A stretch of DNA of 64,000 nt from NCBI GenBank assembly GCA_900759325.1, contig CAAEUW010000025.1, forward strand, positions 17,668-81,667, in the 5' to 3' direction. The position numbers were made by a program, and so were the translations under genes. The notes beneath the pieces were generated by a model. It was not told where the DNA came from. It saw only the letters and a list, made by a program, of their open reading frames with translations, and made no database searches. Shown here in pieces: positions 26,281 to 34,689 of this stretch (the stretch's first letter is position 1; each line of letters opens with the position of its first letter). This DNA is from an uncultured Peptostreptococcus sp. Its GTDB lineage: Bacteria > Bacillota > Clostridia > Peptostreptococcales > Peptostreptococcaceae.

Positions 26281-27468
26281 ATGACTAATAATACAGCTTT
26301 ATCGAATCTTAAAATCCTAGATTTTACCACTCTATTGCCAGGTCCATATGCAACTCTAATGCTTGCAGATATGGGTGCTGAAGTATTGAAGGTAAGTTCA
26401 AAATCAAAGGTAGACCTGGTTTACAATATGGGGGCTTTTGATGAAGAGATAGGATTGAGTGCTAACCAGCTATGGCTTAACAGGAATAAGAAAACCATTT
26501 CCTTAAACCTAAAATCACCTAAGGCCATAGAAATCATCAAGGAATTGATTAAGGAATACGACATAGTTATTGAGCAATTCAGGCCGGGTGTAATGAAGAA
26601 GCTAGGCCTATCATATGAAGATCTTTCAAAGATCAATCCAAAGCTTATATACTGCTCAATATCTTCTTATGGTAACTCGGGTCCAGCTATGAACAAGGCA
26701 GGTCACGACTGTAACTTCTTGGCCCTAAGTGGTCTCCTATCTGTAGCAGGTAGAAAGTCTACTGGACCATCTCTAATGAGTACACAGCTAGGGGATATAG
26801 CAGGTGGTGCCCTACATTCAGTAGTGGGTATCCTAGCAGCTGTGAATTACAGGGAGTTGAGCGGCAAGGGCCAGTATATAGACATATCTATGATGGATAC
26901 AATAATACCTATGAATACCTTTGAGGGTACATCCTTCTTGATGGATGGCAAGAAGAGGGAAAGAGAAGGCTTCGAACTAAATGGTAAGGGTATATACGAC
27001 ATATATGAAACTTCTGACAAGGAGTACATAAGTGTTGGGTCTCTAGAGCCTAAGTTCCTAAAGAAGTTGGCTGAGTCAGTTGGCCTACTAGAACTACTAG
27101 AAGTAGGACCTACTCCAGACGATGGTGGGGTTTTAAAGGCTAGATTGACTGAAATTATTAAGTCTAAGCCTCTTGCCCATTGGAACCAGGTATTTGGTGA
27201 CTTAGATGCTTGTATTGAACCAGTCCTAGACTTTGACCAGGCCTTCAATCATGAACCTCAAATCAAGGCTAGAGAAATGATAGTAGAGGTGGACGCAGGT
27301 AAAAAGAAGGTTCGCCAGTTTGCTATGCCTATTAAATTCTCTGAAGCAGATGTATTATATAGGCATGCGGGTAAGGAAATAGGTCATGATACCCAGGATG
27401 TACTAAAAAAGCTAGGCTATAATGACTCAGAGATTGCCGCTATGGATTCTGAGGAAGTATTTAAATAG
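26281..27468 (+). CDS. CaiB/BaiF family protein, alpha-methylacyl-CoA racemase-like
   Basis: Class III CoA-transferase fold of 395 residues. Seen: GPYATLMLADMGAEVLKV near the start, RNKKTISLNLK, EQFRPGVMKKLGL, then GHDCNFLALSGLL and QLGDIAGGALHS. The His-Asp of GHD and the Asp of LGD match the catalytic residues of alpha-methylacyl-CoA racemase (MCR) rather than of formyl-CoA transferase, so epimerisation of a 2-methylacyl-CoA is likelier than CoA transfer; a transferase cannot be excluded. G-rich AGGGGGG sets the ATG at 26281 over a GTG at 26254. It is a single gene between two terminators. Confidence 0.83.
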   Translation: MTNNTALSNLKILDFTTLLPGPYATLMLADMGAEVLKVSSKSKVDLVYNMGAFDEEIGLSANQLWLNRNKKTISLNLKSPKAIEIIKELIKEYDIVIEQFRPGVMKKLGLSYEDLSKINPKLIYCSISSYGNSGPAMNKAGHDCNFLALSGLLSVAGRKSTGPSLMSTQLGDIAGGALHSVVGILAAVNYRELSGKGQYIDISMMDTIIPMNTFEGTSFLMDGKKREREGFELNGKGIYDIYETSDKEYISVGSLEPKFLKKLAESVGLLELLEVGPTPDDGGVLKARLTEIIKSKPLAHWNQVFGDLDACIEPVLDFDQAFNHEPQIKAREMIVEVDAGKKKVRQFAMPIKFSEADVLYRHAGKEIGHDTQDVLKKLGYNDSEIAAMDSEEVFK

Positions 27469-27533
27469 GGACTTGCCAGCAAGGCTAGTTCAATTTATCT
27501 TCTACATAAATTTTTAAATAAATAGTATATAAT

Positions 27534-27579
27534 ACCGGCTATATGACTAGATTATCATGATCATATAGCCGGTTTTTTT
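27534..27579 (+). terminator. Terminator after the CaiB/BaiF gene
   Basis: ACCGGCTATATGA (27534-27546) pairs perfectly with TCATATAGCCGGT (27561-27573), followed by seven T. A TATAAT-like sequence (27528-27533) sits directly before the stem. Confidence 0.92.
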
Positions 27580-27631
27580 AATATATTTAAACTTTAGTCC
27601 CAATATAATGGATATTTAAAGGATAATGGTT

Positions 27632-27637
27632 TATAAT
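27632..27637 (+). promoter_or_regulatory. Possible -10 box for bcp
   Basis: TATAAT 59 bases before the bcp start. No clear -35 is seen. Confidence 0.4.
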
Positions 27638-27695
27638 TTATATATCAAATATCTTGAGTAAAAATTTAAATATATAGAAAGGTAAGGAGAATAAT

Positions 27696-28160
27696 ATGAA
27701 AATTGGAGATAAGGCACCAGATTTTAAATTAATGGACAAGGATAATAATGAAGTAACCTTAAGTCAGTTTAGGGGCAAGAAGGTAATTTTGTATTTTTAT
27801 CCAAAGGACAATACACCAGGTTGCACTAAGCAGGCTTGCAACTTTAGGGACAACTACCCACAGATAGTAGCCAAGGGGGCAGAGGTAATAGGTATCAGCA
27901 AGGATAGCGCTAAGACTCATACAAACTTTGCAACTAAGCACGAGCTACCATTTATACTTTTATCTGATCCAGATGCAAAGGTAATAGAGGCCTATGGGGT
28001 TTGGAAGGAAAAGAAAATGTACGGAAAGACCTTCCTAGGTATAGAAAGAACAACTTTCTTGATAGACGAAGAGGGCATAATAGTAGATATAGTAAATGGC
28101 AAGAGGATGAAGGCTGCTACAAATGCAGATGATATAATGGCCGGAGACTTTTTGGGATAG
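27696..28160 (+). CDS. bcp: Thiol peroxidase, Bcp/PrxQ-type peroxiredoxin
   Basis: Reduces hydrogen peroxide and organic peroxides with electrons from thioredoxin; 154 residues. The peroxidatic cysteine is in FYPKDNTPGCTKQACNF, with the resolving cysteine five residues later, the atypical 2-Cys PrxQ arrangement. The ending IERTTFLIDEEGIIVDI is typical. GGAG precedes the ATG. Useful for an anaerobe exposed to oxygen. ligA follows after 150 bases. Confidence 0.94.
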   Translation: MKIGDKAPDFKLMDKDNNEVTLSQFRGKKVILYFYPKDNTPGCTKQACNFRDNYPQIVAKGAEVIGISKDSAKTHTNFATKHELPFILLSDPDAKVIEAYGVWKEKKMYGKTFLGIERTTFLIDEEGIIVDIVNGKRMKAATNADDIMAGDFLG

Positions 28161-28310
28161 GTAGAAAAGACGGTATGTATCCTAAAGAACTCCTAGCTTG
28201 GACATAGGTATAAGTATATAATGCGAAGTTTTTATAATATAAAGGATATTATAGCAGCTAGAGTCTTAAGTATATATACTATTAATGATTATAAATAGGT
28301 AGGTAAAAAA

Positions 28311-30419
28311 ATGAAGCTAATAGATGAAAATTTATATATGGAAGGGGTCAAGAAAAGACTGGCCCAAAACCTGATTTCAAATGAAGAAGCCAGTTTAATG
28401 GTGAAAGACCTTACTGAGATTTTGAACTACCACAGTGACAGGTACTATAATTCAGACAGCCCAGAGATAAGTGATATGGACTATGATAGGCTTATGAAGA
28501 GTCTGATCCTCCTAGAGGAGGCCTTTCCTCAATACAAGAAGGAGGACTCTCCGACAGTTAGGGTAGGGGGAAGAGCCCTAGATAAGTTTGACCAGTACCA
28601 GCACGAGAGACCTATGCTGAGTCTTTCCAATGTATTCAATAATGAAGAAATAAGAGATTTTGATAGGAGGGTTCGCGGAAGTCTAGAACCTGGTCATGGC
28701 CAGGTAAACTATGTGGTTGAAACTAAGATAGATGGTTTATCGGTTGGCCTAACCTATGAGGATGGCTACCTAAGGGTAGGTGCTACTAGGGGTGATGGCC
28801 ACATAGGAGAGAATGTAACAGAAAATATCAAAACAATAGCAAGCATACCCATCAAGATAGATGAAAAGAGAAAGCTAGTAGTCAGGGGTGAGGTATATAT
28901 TTCAAAAAGTGATTTTGAGGCTGTAAATGCCTACCAGGAGGACCATGACCTCCAAATATATGCCAATCCAAGGAACCTAGCAGCAGGCTCTCTAAGACAG
29001 CTTGACCCTAAGCTGGCAGCTAAGAGGCCTCTAGATATATTTATCTTTAACCTAGAAAATATAGATGACTTAGGTATAGAAACGCACAGCCAGTCCTTTG
29101 ACTATATGAAGTCCCTGGGCCTAAAGGTAAATGAAAAATACAAGCTGTGTAAGGATATTGAAGAGGTAATAGAATATATAAGGTACTGGACAGAAAATAG
29201 GTCCAGCCTACCATATGAGATAGATGGTATGGTTATAAAGGTTGACTCCATAGCCCAAAGGGAGGTCCTTGGCTTTACTGCTAAGAGTCCAAGGTGGGCG
29301 ACTGCCTTCAAGTTCCCAGCAGAGAGGAAGAAGACCAAGCTTCTAGATATAGAAGTAGAGGTGGGCAGGACCGGTACAATTACCCCAACTGCTATCCTAG
29401 AGCCAGTGAGGCTCGCTGGTACCATGGTTGGTAGGGCAACCCTTCATAACGAAGACTACATAAAGGAAAGAGATATTAGGATTGGGGATACGGTCCTAGT
29501 CCAAAAGGCAGGAGATATTATTCCCCAAGTAGTTGAGGTAGTCAAGGAGGATAGGACGGGCAATGAAGTTGTATTTGATATGCCTCATATATGCCCGGCC
29601 TGTGGTCAGGAAACCTTTAGGCTAGATGGTGAGGCAGCTGTCAAGTGCATCAACATCTCCTGCCCTGCCCAGATAAGAAGGGGGATTATCCACTTTGTAT
29701 CCAGGGATGCCATGGATATAGAGGGTATGGGTGAGTCTATTATTACAAGCCTTCTAGACAAGGGGGTAATAAAGGATATAGCTGACCTATACTATATGGA
29801 CCCAGATATATTGGTAAGTCTAGATCGTATGGGACAAAAATCTGTAGCCAACCTAATGGCCTCTATAGAAAAATCAAAGTCAAATGACCTTTGGAGACTG
29901 ATAAACGGCCTGGGGATTAGGTTCGTAGGAGTCAAGGGGGCCAAGCTCTTAGCAGATGCCTGTGGTTCTATGGACAAGATTATGGAGGCTAGTGAAGAGG
30001 ACCTAATAGGAATAGAAGAATTTGGTCAAATAATGTCAGATAGTGTAGTTAAGTTCTTCCAGGAGGATAAGAATAAGCTGACTATTGAAAAGCTGAGACA
30101 GGCAGGCCTTAATATGGAAGTGATAGAAAAGGAAGACCAGGGTATAGCCAAGGTATTTGATGGCATGAAGATAGTACTTACAGGTACCCTTCCTTCTATG
30201 AATAGGAACCATGCTAAGGTCCTAATAGAAGAGAGGGCAGGTAAGGCTACCTCAAGTGTCAGCAAGTCTACTAGCTTTGTATTGGCTGGCGAAGAGGCAG
30301 GATCTAAGCTAGACAAGGCCCTAGCACTTGGTGTTAAGGTTATAGATGAGGCCAAGTTTATGGACCTAGTAAACTGCCAGACTAAGGAAGAGGTCGCTGC
30401 CTTATTAGAACAAGTATAG
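28311..30419 (+). CDS. ligA: NAD-dependent DNA ligase
   Basis: Seals nicks in replication and repair; 702 residues. Adenylation domain with the active-site lysine in VETKIDGLSVGL, OB fold (GRTGTITPTAILEPV), a four-cysteine zinc finger (CPACGQ and CINISCP), helix-hairpin-helix repeats (about 500-600) and a C-terminal BRCT domain (GMKIVLTGTLPSMNRNHA). All domains are present. The ribosome site before ATG 28311 is weak (AGGTAGG about 8 bases upstream). Confidence 0.96.
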   Translation: MKLIDENLYMEGVKKRLAQNLISNEEASLMVKDLTEILNYHSDRYYNSDSPEISDMDYDRLMKSLILLEEAFPQYKKEDSPTVRVGGRALDKFDQYQHERPMLSLSNVFNNEEIRDFDRRVRGSLEPGHGQVNYVVETKIDGLSVGLTYEDGYLRVGATRGDGHIGENVTENIKTIASIPIKIDEKRKLVVRGEVYISKSDFEAVNAYQEDHDLQIYANPRNLAAGSLRQLDPKLAAKRPLDIFIFNLENIDDLGIETHSQSFDYMKSLGLKVNEKYKLCKDIEEVIEYIRYWTENRSSLPYEIDGMVIKVDSIAQREVLGFTAKSPRWATAFKFPAERKKTKLLDIEVEVGRTGTITPTAILEPVRLAGTMVGRATLHNEDYIKERDIRIGDTVLVQKAGDIIPQVVEVVKEDRTGNEVVFDMPHICPACGQETFRLDGEAAVKCINISCPAQIRRGIIHFVSRDAMDIEGMGESIITSLLDKGVIKDIADLYYMDPDILVSLDRMGQKSVANLMASIEKSKSNDLWRLINGLGIRFVGVKGAKLLADACGSMDKIMEASEEDLIGIEEFGQIMSDSVVKFFQEDKNKLTIEKLRQAGLNMEVIEKEDQGIAKVFDGMKIVLTGTLPSMNRNHAKVLIEERAGKATSSVSKSTSFVLAGEEAGSKLDKALALGVKVIDEAKFMDLVNCQTKEEVAALLEQV

Positions 30420-30527
30420 GCCTTGATATTTTTAAGATTTATTTGAGCTTAGGGGTATATCCTTATATATAGAATAAATTGCTTGATTATATAATCAGGC
30501 TGAATATAGATGAAAAGAGGGGATTTA

Positions 30528-31988
30528 GTGACAAATTCAAGTATTAAAGGGAACAAAGATGTCAAGTCTAGTCAAGGACTAGAAAATATAATTGCTGGTG
30601 AGGTCGGTGTTTTGGGCCAGGAAGCAAGTGGGCCAAGACCGGATGGAAGGCAGTACGACCAGCTAAGACCAGTCAAAATAACTAGGAACTATACGATGCA
30701 TTCGGCAGGATCTGTCCTAATAGAGGTAGGAAATACCAAGGTGATCTGTACTGCATCTGTGGAAGAGGGTGTCCCAGGTTTTATGAAGGGGACAGGTCGC
30801 GGATGGATAAGCGCAGAGTATTCCATGCTACCTTCAGCTACAGAAACTAGGAAAAGGAGAGATTCTAGCAAGGGTAGGATAGATGGTAGGAGCCAGGAAA
30901 TACAGAGACTGATAGGCAGGTCTATCAGGTCTGTAGTTAATCTGGATGACTTGGGTGAAAGAACTATATGGATAGACTGTGATGTCATCCAGGCAGATGG
31001 TGGTACCAGAACTGCATCAATTACAGGAGCCTTTGTTGCCTTAGCAGATGCCCTTTACAAGCTTTACCAGGAGGGACTGATAAAGACTATGCCTGTGACT
31101 AGCATGCTGGCAGCAGTTAGCGTAGGTGTGGTAGATTCCCAGGTATGCCTAGATATTTGTTACCAGGAAGACTCAAATGCTGAGGTTGATACAAATATCA
31201 TCATGAATAATAAGGGAGAATTTGTAGAGCTCCAGTGTACTGGTGAAGAGAGACCCTTTACTAGGGCCGAAATGGACAAGATACTTGAATATGCGGAAAA
31301 GGGAAATAGGGAGCTTATGAGAATCCAAAGGAGGATTCTTGGTGAGGTTGCCGATGCAATTATAGGACCTGAATACGAAAGAGAGGCCATTATAGCAACT
31401 GGTAATATGCACAAGCTAGAAGAAATCCAGAATATGTTGGCAGATATGGACTTTGAGATAAAGTCCCTAAAGGATGTTGACCTTGATGGTATAGAGATAA
31501 TAGAAAACGGTAGGACCTTTGAACACAATGCCCTAATAAAGGCTAGAACTATATCCAAGATGACTGGCAAGATAGCCATAGGTGATGATTCTGGTATTGA
31601 AGTAGATGCCCTTGGAAAGAGGCCTGGTATATATTCAGCCAGGTATGCAGGCGAAAATGCTAGTGACGAAGAAAATAGGATAAAGATGTTTGAAGAACTT
31701 AAGGATGTACCCATGGAAAAGAGGACAGCTAGGTTCGTATGTGTAATAGCGACCGTATTCCCAGATGGTAAGGAAATGCTAGCCAGGGGCAAGGTAGAGG
31801 GTAGGATAGCCCTTGAAGAGAGGGGTCAAAATGGCTTTGGTTATGACTGTATGTTCATACCAGAGGGTTATGAAGAAACCTTTGGACAGTTATCACCTGA
31901 GGTTAAGAATTCCTTTAGCCATAGGTCTAGAGCCCTTGCTCAAATGAAGCTTAGTCTAAAGGAAATAATAGAATCTAGAACTATATAG
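30528..31988 (+). CDS. rph-rdgB: Fused RNase PH and RdgB/HAM1 (non-canonical purine NTP pyrophosphatase)
   Basis: Two enzymes in one chain of 486 residues. Residues about 38-280 are RNase PH, which trims tRNA 3' ends with phosphate (RPDGRQYDQLRPV, GRGWISAEYSMLP, GGTRTASITGAFVA). Residues about 285-482 are RdgB, which hydrolyses dITP/XTP (IATGNMHKLEEIQ, IGDDSGIEVDALGKRPGIYSARYAG, GQNGFGYDCMFIP, SHRSRAL). There is almost no linker. In many Bacillota these are adjacent genes followed by yfcE, the order kept here. The GTG at 30528, with AGAGGGG 5 bases upstream, is likelier than the ATG at 30510. A near-perfect palindrome GCTTGATTATATAATCAGGC (30481-30500) precedes it. Confidence 0.93.
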   Translation: MTNSSIKGNKDVKSSQGLENIIAGEVGVLGQEASGPRPDGRQYDQLRPVKITRNYTMHSAGSVLIEVGNTKVICTASVEEGVPGFMKGTGRGWISAEYSMLPSATETRKRRDSSKGRIDGRSQEIQRLIGRSIRSVVNLDDLGERTIWIDCDVIQADGGTRTASITGAFVALADALYKLYQEGLIKTMPVTSMLAAVSVGVVDSQVCLDICYQEDSNAEVDTNIIMNNKGEFVELQCTGEERPFTRAEMDKILEYAEKGNRELMRIQRRILGEVADAIIGPEYEREAIIATGNMHKLEEIQNMLADMDFEIKSLKDVDLDGIEIIENGRTFEHNALIKARTISKMTGKIAIGDDSGIEVDALGKRPGIYSARYAGENASDEENRIKMFEELKDVPMEKRTARFVCVIATVFPDGKEMLARGKVEGRIALEERGQNGFGYDCMFIPEGYEETFGQLSPEVKNSFSHRSRALAQMKLSLKEIIESRTI

Positions 31989-32026
31989 GCTTTGAAGAGC
32001 CGCTTGTTAGAGAAGGGAGTTTAAAA

Positions 32027-32500
32027 ATGAAGATATTAATCTTGTCTGATACTCATGGAGACAGACGAAGTATGGACAAATTGGTACCCTTTATAAGTCA
32101 AGAAATTGATTTGATGATACATGCCGGGGATAATTTTAAGGACTCCATTTACTTAAAGGACAAGACCTCTAAGCCGATAATGGCAGTCAGGGGGAACTGT
32201 GACTTTGAAATAGCGGATGGTGAGCTCGTCTTTGAATTAGAAGGCCTAACCTTTATGCTTGTCCATGGCCACATGCACAGGGTCAAGTATGGATTGGACC
32301 TGCTAGCCCAGGATGCCCATGAAAAGGGGGCCAATATAGCGATTTTTGGCCATACCCATATCAAGGAAAATAAAGTCATAGGTGGCGTTGAAATCATAAA
32401 TCCTGGAAGCCTATCCCTACCTAGGGATGGTATAAAGGGGTCCTATGTGGTTATGGACATAGAAAATGGAAAATATACTTATTCATATCATGATAATTAA
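32027..32500 (+). CDS. YfcE/MJ0936 family metallophosphodiesterase
   Basis: Small manganese-type phosphoesterase of 157 residues. Metal ligands are visible in LSDTHGDRRS, HAGDN, RGNCD, VHGHMH and FGHTHIKEN, with INPGSLSLPR at the end. The substrate is unknown; relatives hydrolyse cyclic or diester model compounds. Its position directly after rph-rdgB is conserved in Bacillota. The gene is 38 bases downstream of the fusion gene. Confidence 0.92.
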   Translation: MKILILSDTHGDRRSMDKLVPFISQEIDLMIHAGDNFKDSIYLKDKTSKPIMAVRGNCDFEIADGELVFELEGLTFMLVHGHMHRVKYGLDLLAQDAHEKGANIAIFGHTHIKENKVIGGVEIINPGSLSLPRDGIKGSYVVMDIENGKYTYSYHDN

Positions 32501-32508
32501 GGAAACCA

Positions 32509-32537
32509 TTGTATTTTAACCTTTTTTATAGTATAAT
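32509..32537 (+). promoter_or_regulatory. Trigger factor promoter
   Basis: TTGTAT (32509-32514), 17-base spacer, TATAAT (32532-32537), 84 bases before the tig start. Confidence 0.65.
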
Positions 32538-32621
32538 TATGTGGTTGAATTGTGTTTAAAATTATGATTAGAATAATTAAAAAACAATAATATATTTAGG
32601 TGACGTGTAGGAGGATTATTT

Positions 32622-33905
32622 ATGAAACCAGAATTAATTAAAAAAGAAGGATATTCTGTGAATTTTGAAATAGCTATAGATGCTGCAGAATTTGAGGGAG
32701 CAATAGACAAGGCTTACAAGAAGACTAGGTCTAGATACAATATAGCTGGATTTAGAAAGGGTAAGGCTCCAAGAAAGATAATAGAATTGAACTATGGTAA
32801 GGGCGTATTCTTTAATGATGCCCTAGATATACTACTTCCAGAAGTATATCCAGCAGCAATAGACGAGCTAGGTCTATTTGTTGTTAGCCAGCCAAGTATA
32901 GATATAAAGGATGTTAAAGAAGACGGTTCACTAGTACTTGTAGTAGATGTTGATGTTAGACCAGAGCTAACAGTAGAAAACTACAAGGGTGTAGAAATAG
33001 AAAAGGTTGAAGCAGAAGTAACTGAAGACCAGATAGATGATGAATTAAAGGCCCTAGTAGAAAGACAGTCTAGAATGGTAGATACTGAAGGTCCAATAGA
33101 AAATGGAAATATAGCAGTTATAGACTTCAAGGGACTATTAGATGGAGAAACTTTTGAAGGTGGAACATCTGAAGGCTATTCACTAGAGGTAGGTTCAGGT
33201 ACATTTATACCAGGCTTTGAAGAACAACTAGTAGGCAAGAAGGCTGGAGAAGAAATAAACGTTGAAGTTACTTTCCCAGAAGATTACCCAGCTGAAGAGT
33301 TAGCAGGTAAGCCAGTAGTATTCGAAGTAAAGATCAAGGAAATCAAGGTTAAGGAATTACCAGCCCTAGATGATGACTTCGCTAAGGACACAACTGAATT
33401 TGAATCATTAGAAGAATTAAAGAACGACATCAAGGCTAACCTTCAGAAGAAGGCAGATGAAGAAGCTAAAAATGAAATGAGAAACAAGGTAGTTGAAAAG
33501 ATAGCTGAAACTGTCGAAGTTGACATTCCAAACTCAATGGTAGAAAGCCAGCTTGACAACCAGATGAACGAAATCAATATGCAGCTAAGCTACCAGGGAT
33601 GGTCCCTAGAAAAGTTTGCTGAACTATCAGGCCAGACTCTAGAAGAAATCAGAGAAGCTAGAAGGGACGAAGCTAAGGCTCTAGTTAAGAACTCCCTAGT
33701 AATCGAAAAGATAGCTGAACTAGAAAATGTAGAAGTAACTGAAGCTGACATAGATGCAGACCTTGAAAATATGGCTAACATGTATGGTCTAGAGCTTGAC
33801 AAGATCAAGGAAGTAGTTGGAGAGGCTGAAAGAGAAGGCATAGTTGCTAGATTAAAGAATACTAAGACAGTAGACATGCTACTAGATGCTGCTGTACTTA
33901 AGTAG
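32622..33905 (+). CDS. tig: Trigger factor (ribosome-bound chaperone and peptidyl-prolyl isomerase)
   Basis: Folds nascent proteins at the ribosome exit; 427 residues. N-terminal ribosome-binding signature GFRKGKAPRK, then an FKBP-type isomerase domain (about 150-245, VIDFKGLLDGETFEGG, FEEQLVGKKAGEE) and a helical C-terminal chaperone domain. AGGAGG lies before the ATG. The codon set is enriched in a few favoured codons (GAA, CTA, AAG), as expected of a highly expressed gene. Followed by a terminator and then clpP, the common Bacillota order tig-clpP-clpX. Confidence 0.96.
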   Translation: MKPELIKKEGYSVNFEIAIDAAEFEGAIDKAYKKTRSRYNIAGFRKGKAPRKIIELNYGKGVFFNDALDILLPEVYPAAIDELGLFVVSQPSIDIKDVKEDGSLVLVVDVDVRPELTVENYKGVEIEKVEAEVTEDQIDDELKALVERQSRMVDTEGPIENGNIAVIDFKGLLDGETFEGGTSEGYSLEVGSGTFIPGFEEQLVGKKAGEEINVEVTFPEDYPAEELAGKPVVFEVKIKEIKVKELPALDDDFAKDTTEFESLEELKNDIKANLQKKADEEAKNEMRNKVVEKIAETVEVDIPNSMVESQLDNQMNEINMQLSYQGWSLEKFAELSGQTLEEIREARRDEAKALVKNSLVIEKIAELENVEVTEADIDADLENMANMYGLELDKIKEVVGEAEREGIVARLKNTKTVDMLLDAAVLK

Positions 33906-33964
33906 TCAAATCCTGATTATACAGGTTAAATTTAGGTATATAGTATAAAATAAAGTATGTAGAC

Positions 33965-33990
33965 AAAGACCACATGACTATGTGGTCTTT
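33965..33990 (+). terminator. Terminator after tig
   Basis: AAAGACCACAT/ATGTGGTCTTT perfect 11-bp stem with GACT loop; the following T-tract is weak (ATCTTAAAT). Confidence 0.75.
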
Positions 33991-34005
33991 ATCTTAAATA
34001 ATAGC

Positions 34006-34034
34006 TTTATCAAGTGAAATTTGATAACTATACT
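34006..34034 (+). promoter_or_regulatory. clpP promoter with overlapping inverted repeat
   Basis: TTTATC (34006-34011), 17-base spacer, TATACT (34029-34034), 34 bases before clpP. A perfect inverted repeat TTATCAA-N7-TTGATAA (34007-34027) overlaps the -35 and spacer. It is not a CtsR (GGTCAAA) or CIRCE site. Confidence 0.6.
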
Positions 34035-34068
34035 AAGACCAGTAAAGTTAATTTAAGGAGGGAAAATT

Positions 34069-34653
34069 ATGGCATTAGTACCTTATGTAGTAGAGCAAGA
34101 CGGAAGAGGAGAAAGATCATACGACATCTACTCGAGACTTCTAAAGGATAGAATAATATTTCTAGGTGATGAAGTAAATGATGCTACAGCCAGTCTAGTT
34201 GTTGCCCAGCTCCTATTTTTAGAGGCTGACGACCCAGACAAGGATATACACCTTTACATCAATTCACCAGGAGGCAGTGTGACTGCGGGTATGGCAATTT
34301 ATGATACTATGCAGTATATAAAGCCAGACGTTAGCACAATCTGTGTAGGTATGGCAGCATCAATGGGTGCCTTCCTATTGGCAGCAGGTGCCAAGGGAAA
34401 GAGGTATGCCCTACCAAACAGTACAATTATGATCCACCAACCTCTAGGAGGATCAAGAGGTCAGGCAACTGATGTAGAGATTCATACAAAGTTCCTGTTA
34501 AACACTAAGGAAAAGCTAAATACTATACTTTCACAGAGGACAGGTCAACCATATGATGTGGTAAAGGAAAATACTGAACGTGATAATTTCATGTCAGCTG
34601 ACCAGGCCCAGGCCTTTGGTCTAATAGACCAGGTAATTGAAAGTAGAGACTAG
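34069..34653 (+). CDS. clpP: ATP-dependent Clp protease proteolytic subunit
   Basis: Serine protease that forms two stacked heptameric rings; 194 residues. Catalytic Ser in VGMAASMGAFLLAAG, His in TIMIHQPLGG, and Asp in ERDNFMSAD. GGAGGG precedes the ATG. It partners with ClpX, encoded 36 bases downstream. Confidence 0.97.
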   Translation: MALVPYVVEQDGRGERSYDIYSRLLKDRIIFLGDEVNDATASLVVAQLLFLEADDPDKDIHLYINSPGGSVTAGMAIYDTMQYIKPDVSTICVGMAASMGAFLLAAGAKGKRYALPNSTIMIHQPLGGSRGQATDVEIHTKFLLNTKEKLNTILSQRTGQPYDVVKENTERDNFMSADQAQAFGLIDQVIESRD

Positions 34654-34689
34654 CCTATTGGAAAGATATAGATAGAAAGAGGTGATAGA

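Noticed and set aside
30481..30500. Palindrome GCTTGATTATATAATCAGGC before rph-rdgB as a terminator
   Set aside because: The loop is 0-2 bases and no T-tract follows; it may be an operator but nothing supports a specific role.
31160..31792. Minus-strand open frame (210 codons) inside rph-rdgB
   Set aside because: Antisense to conserved RNase PH and RdgB motifs; no start signals.
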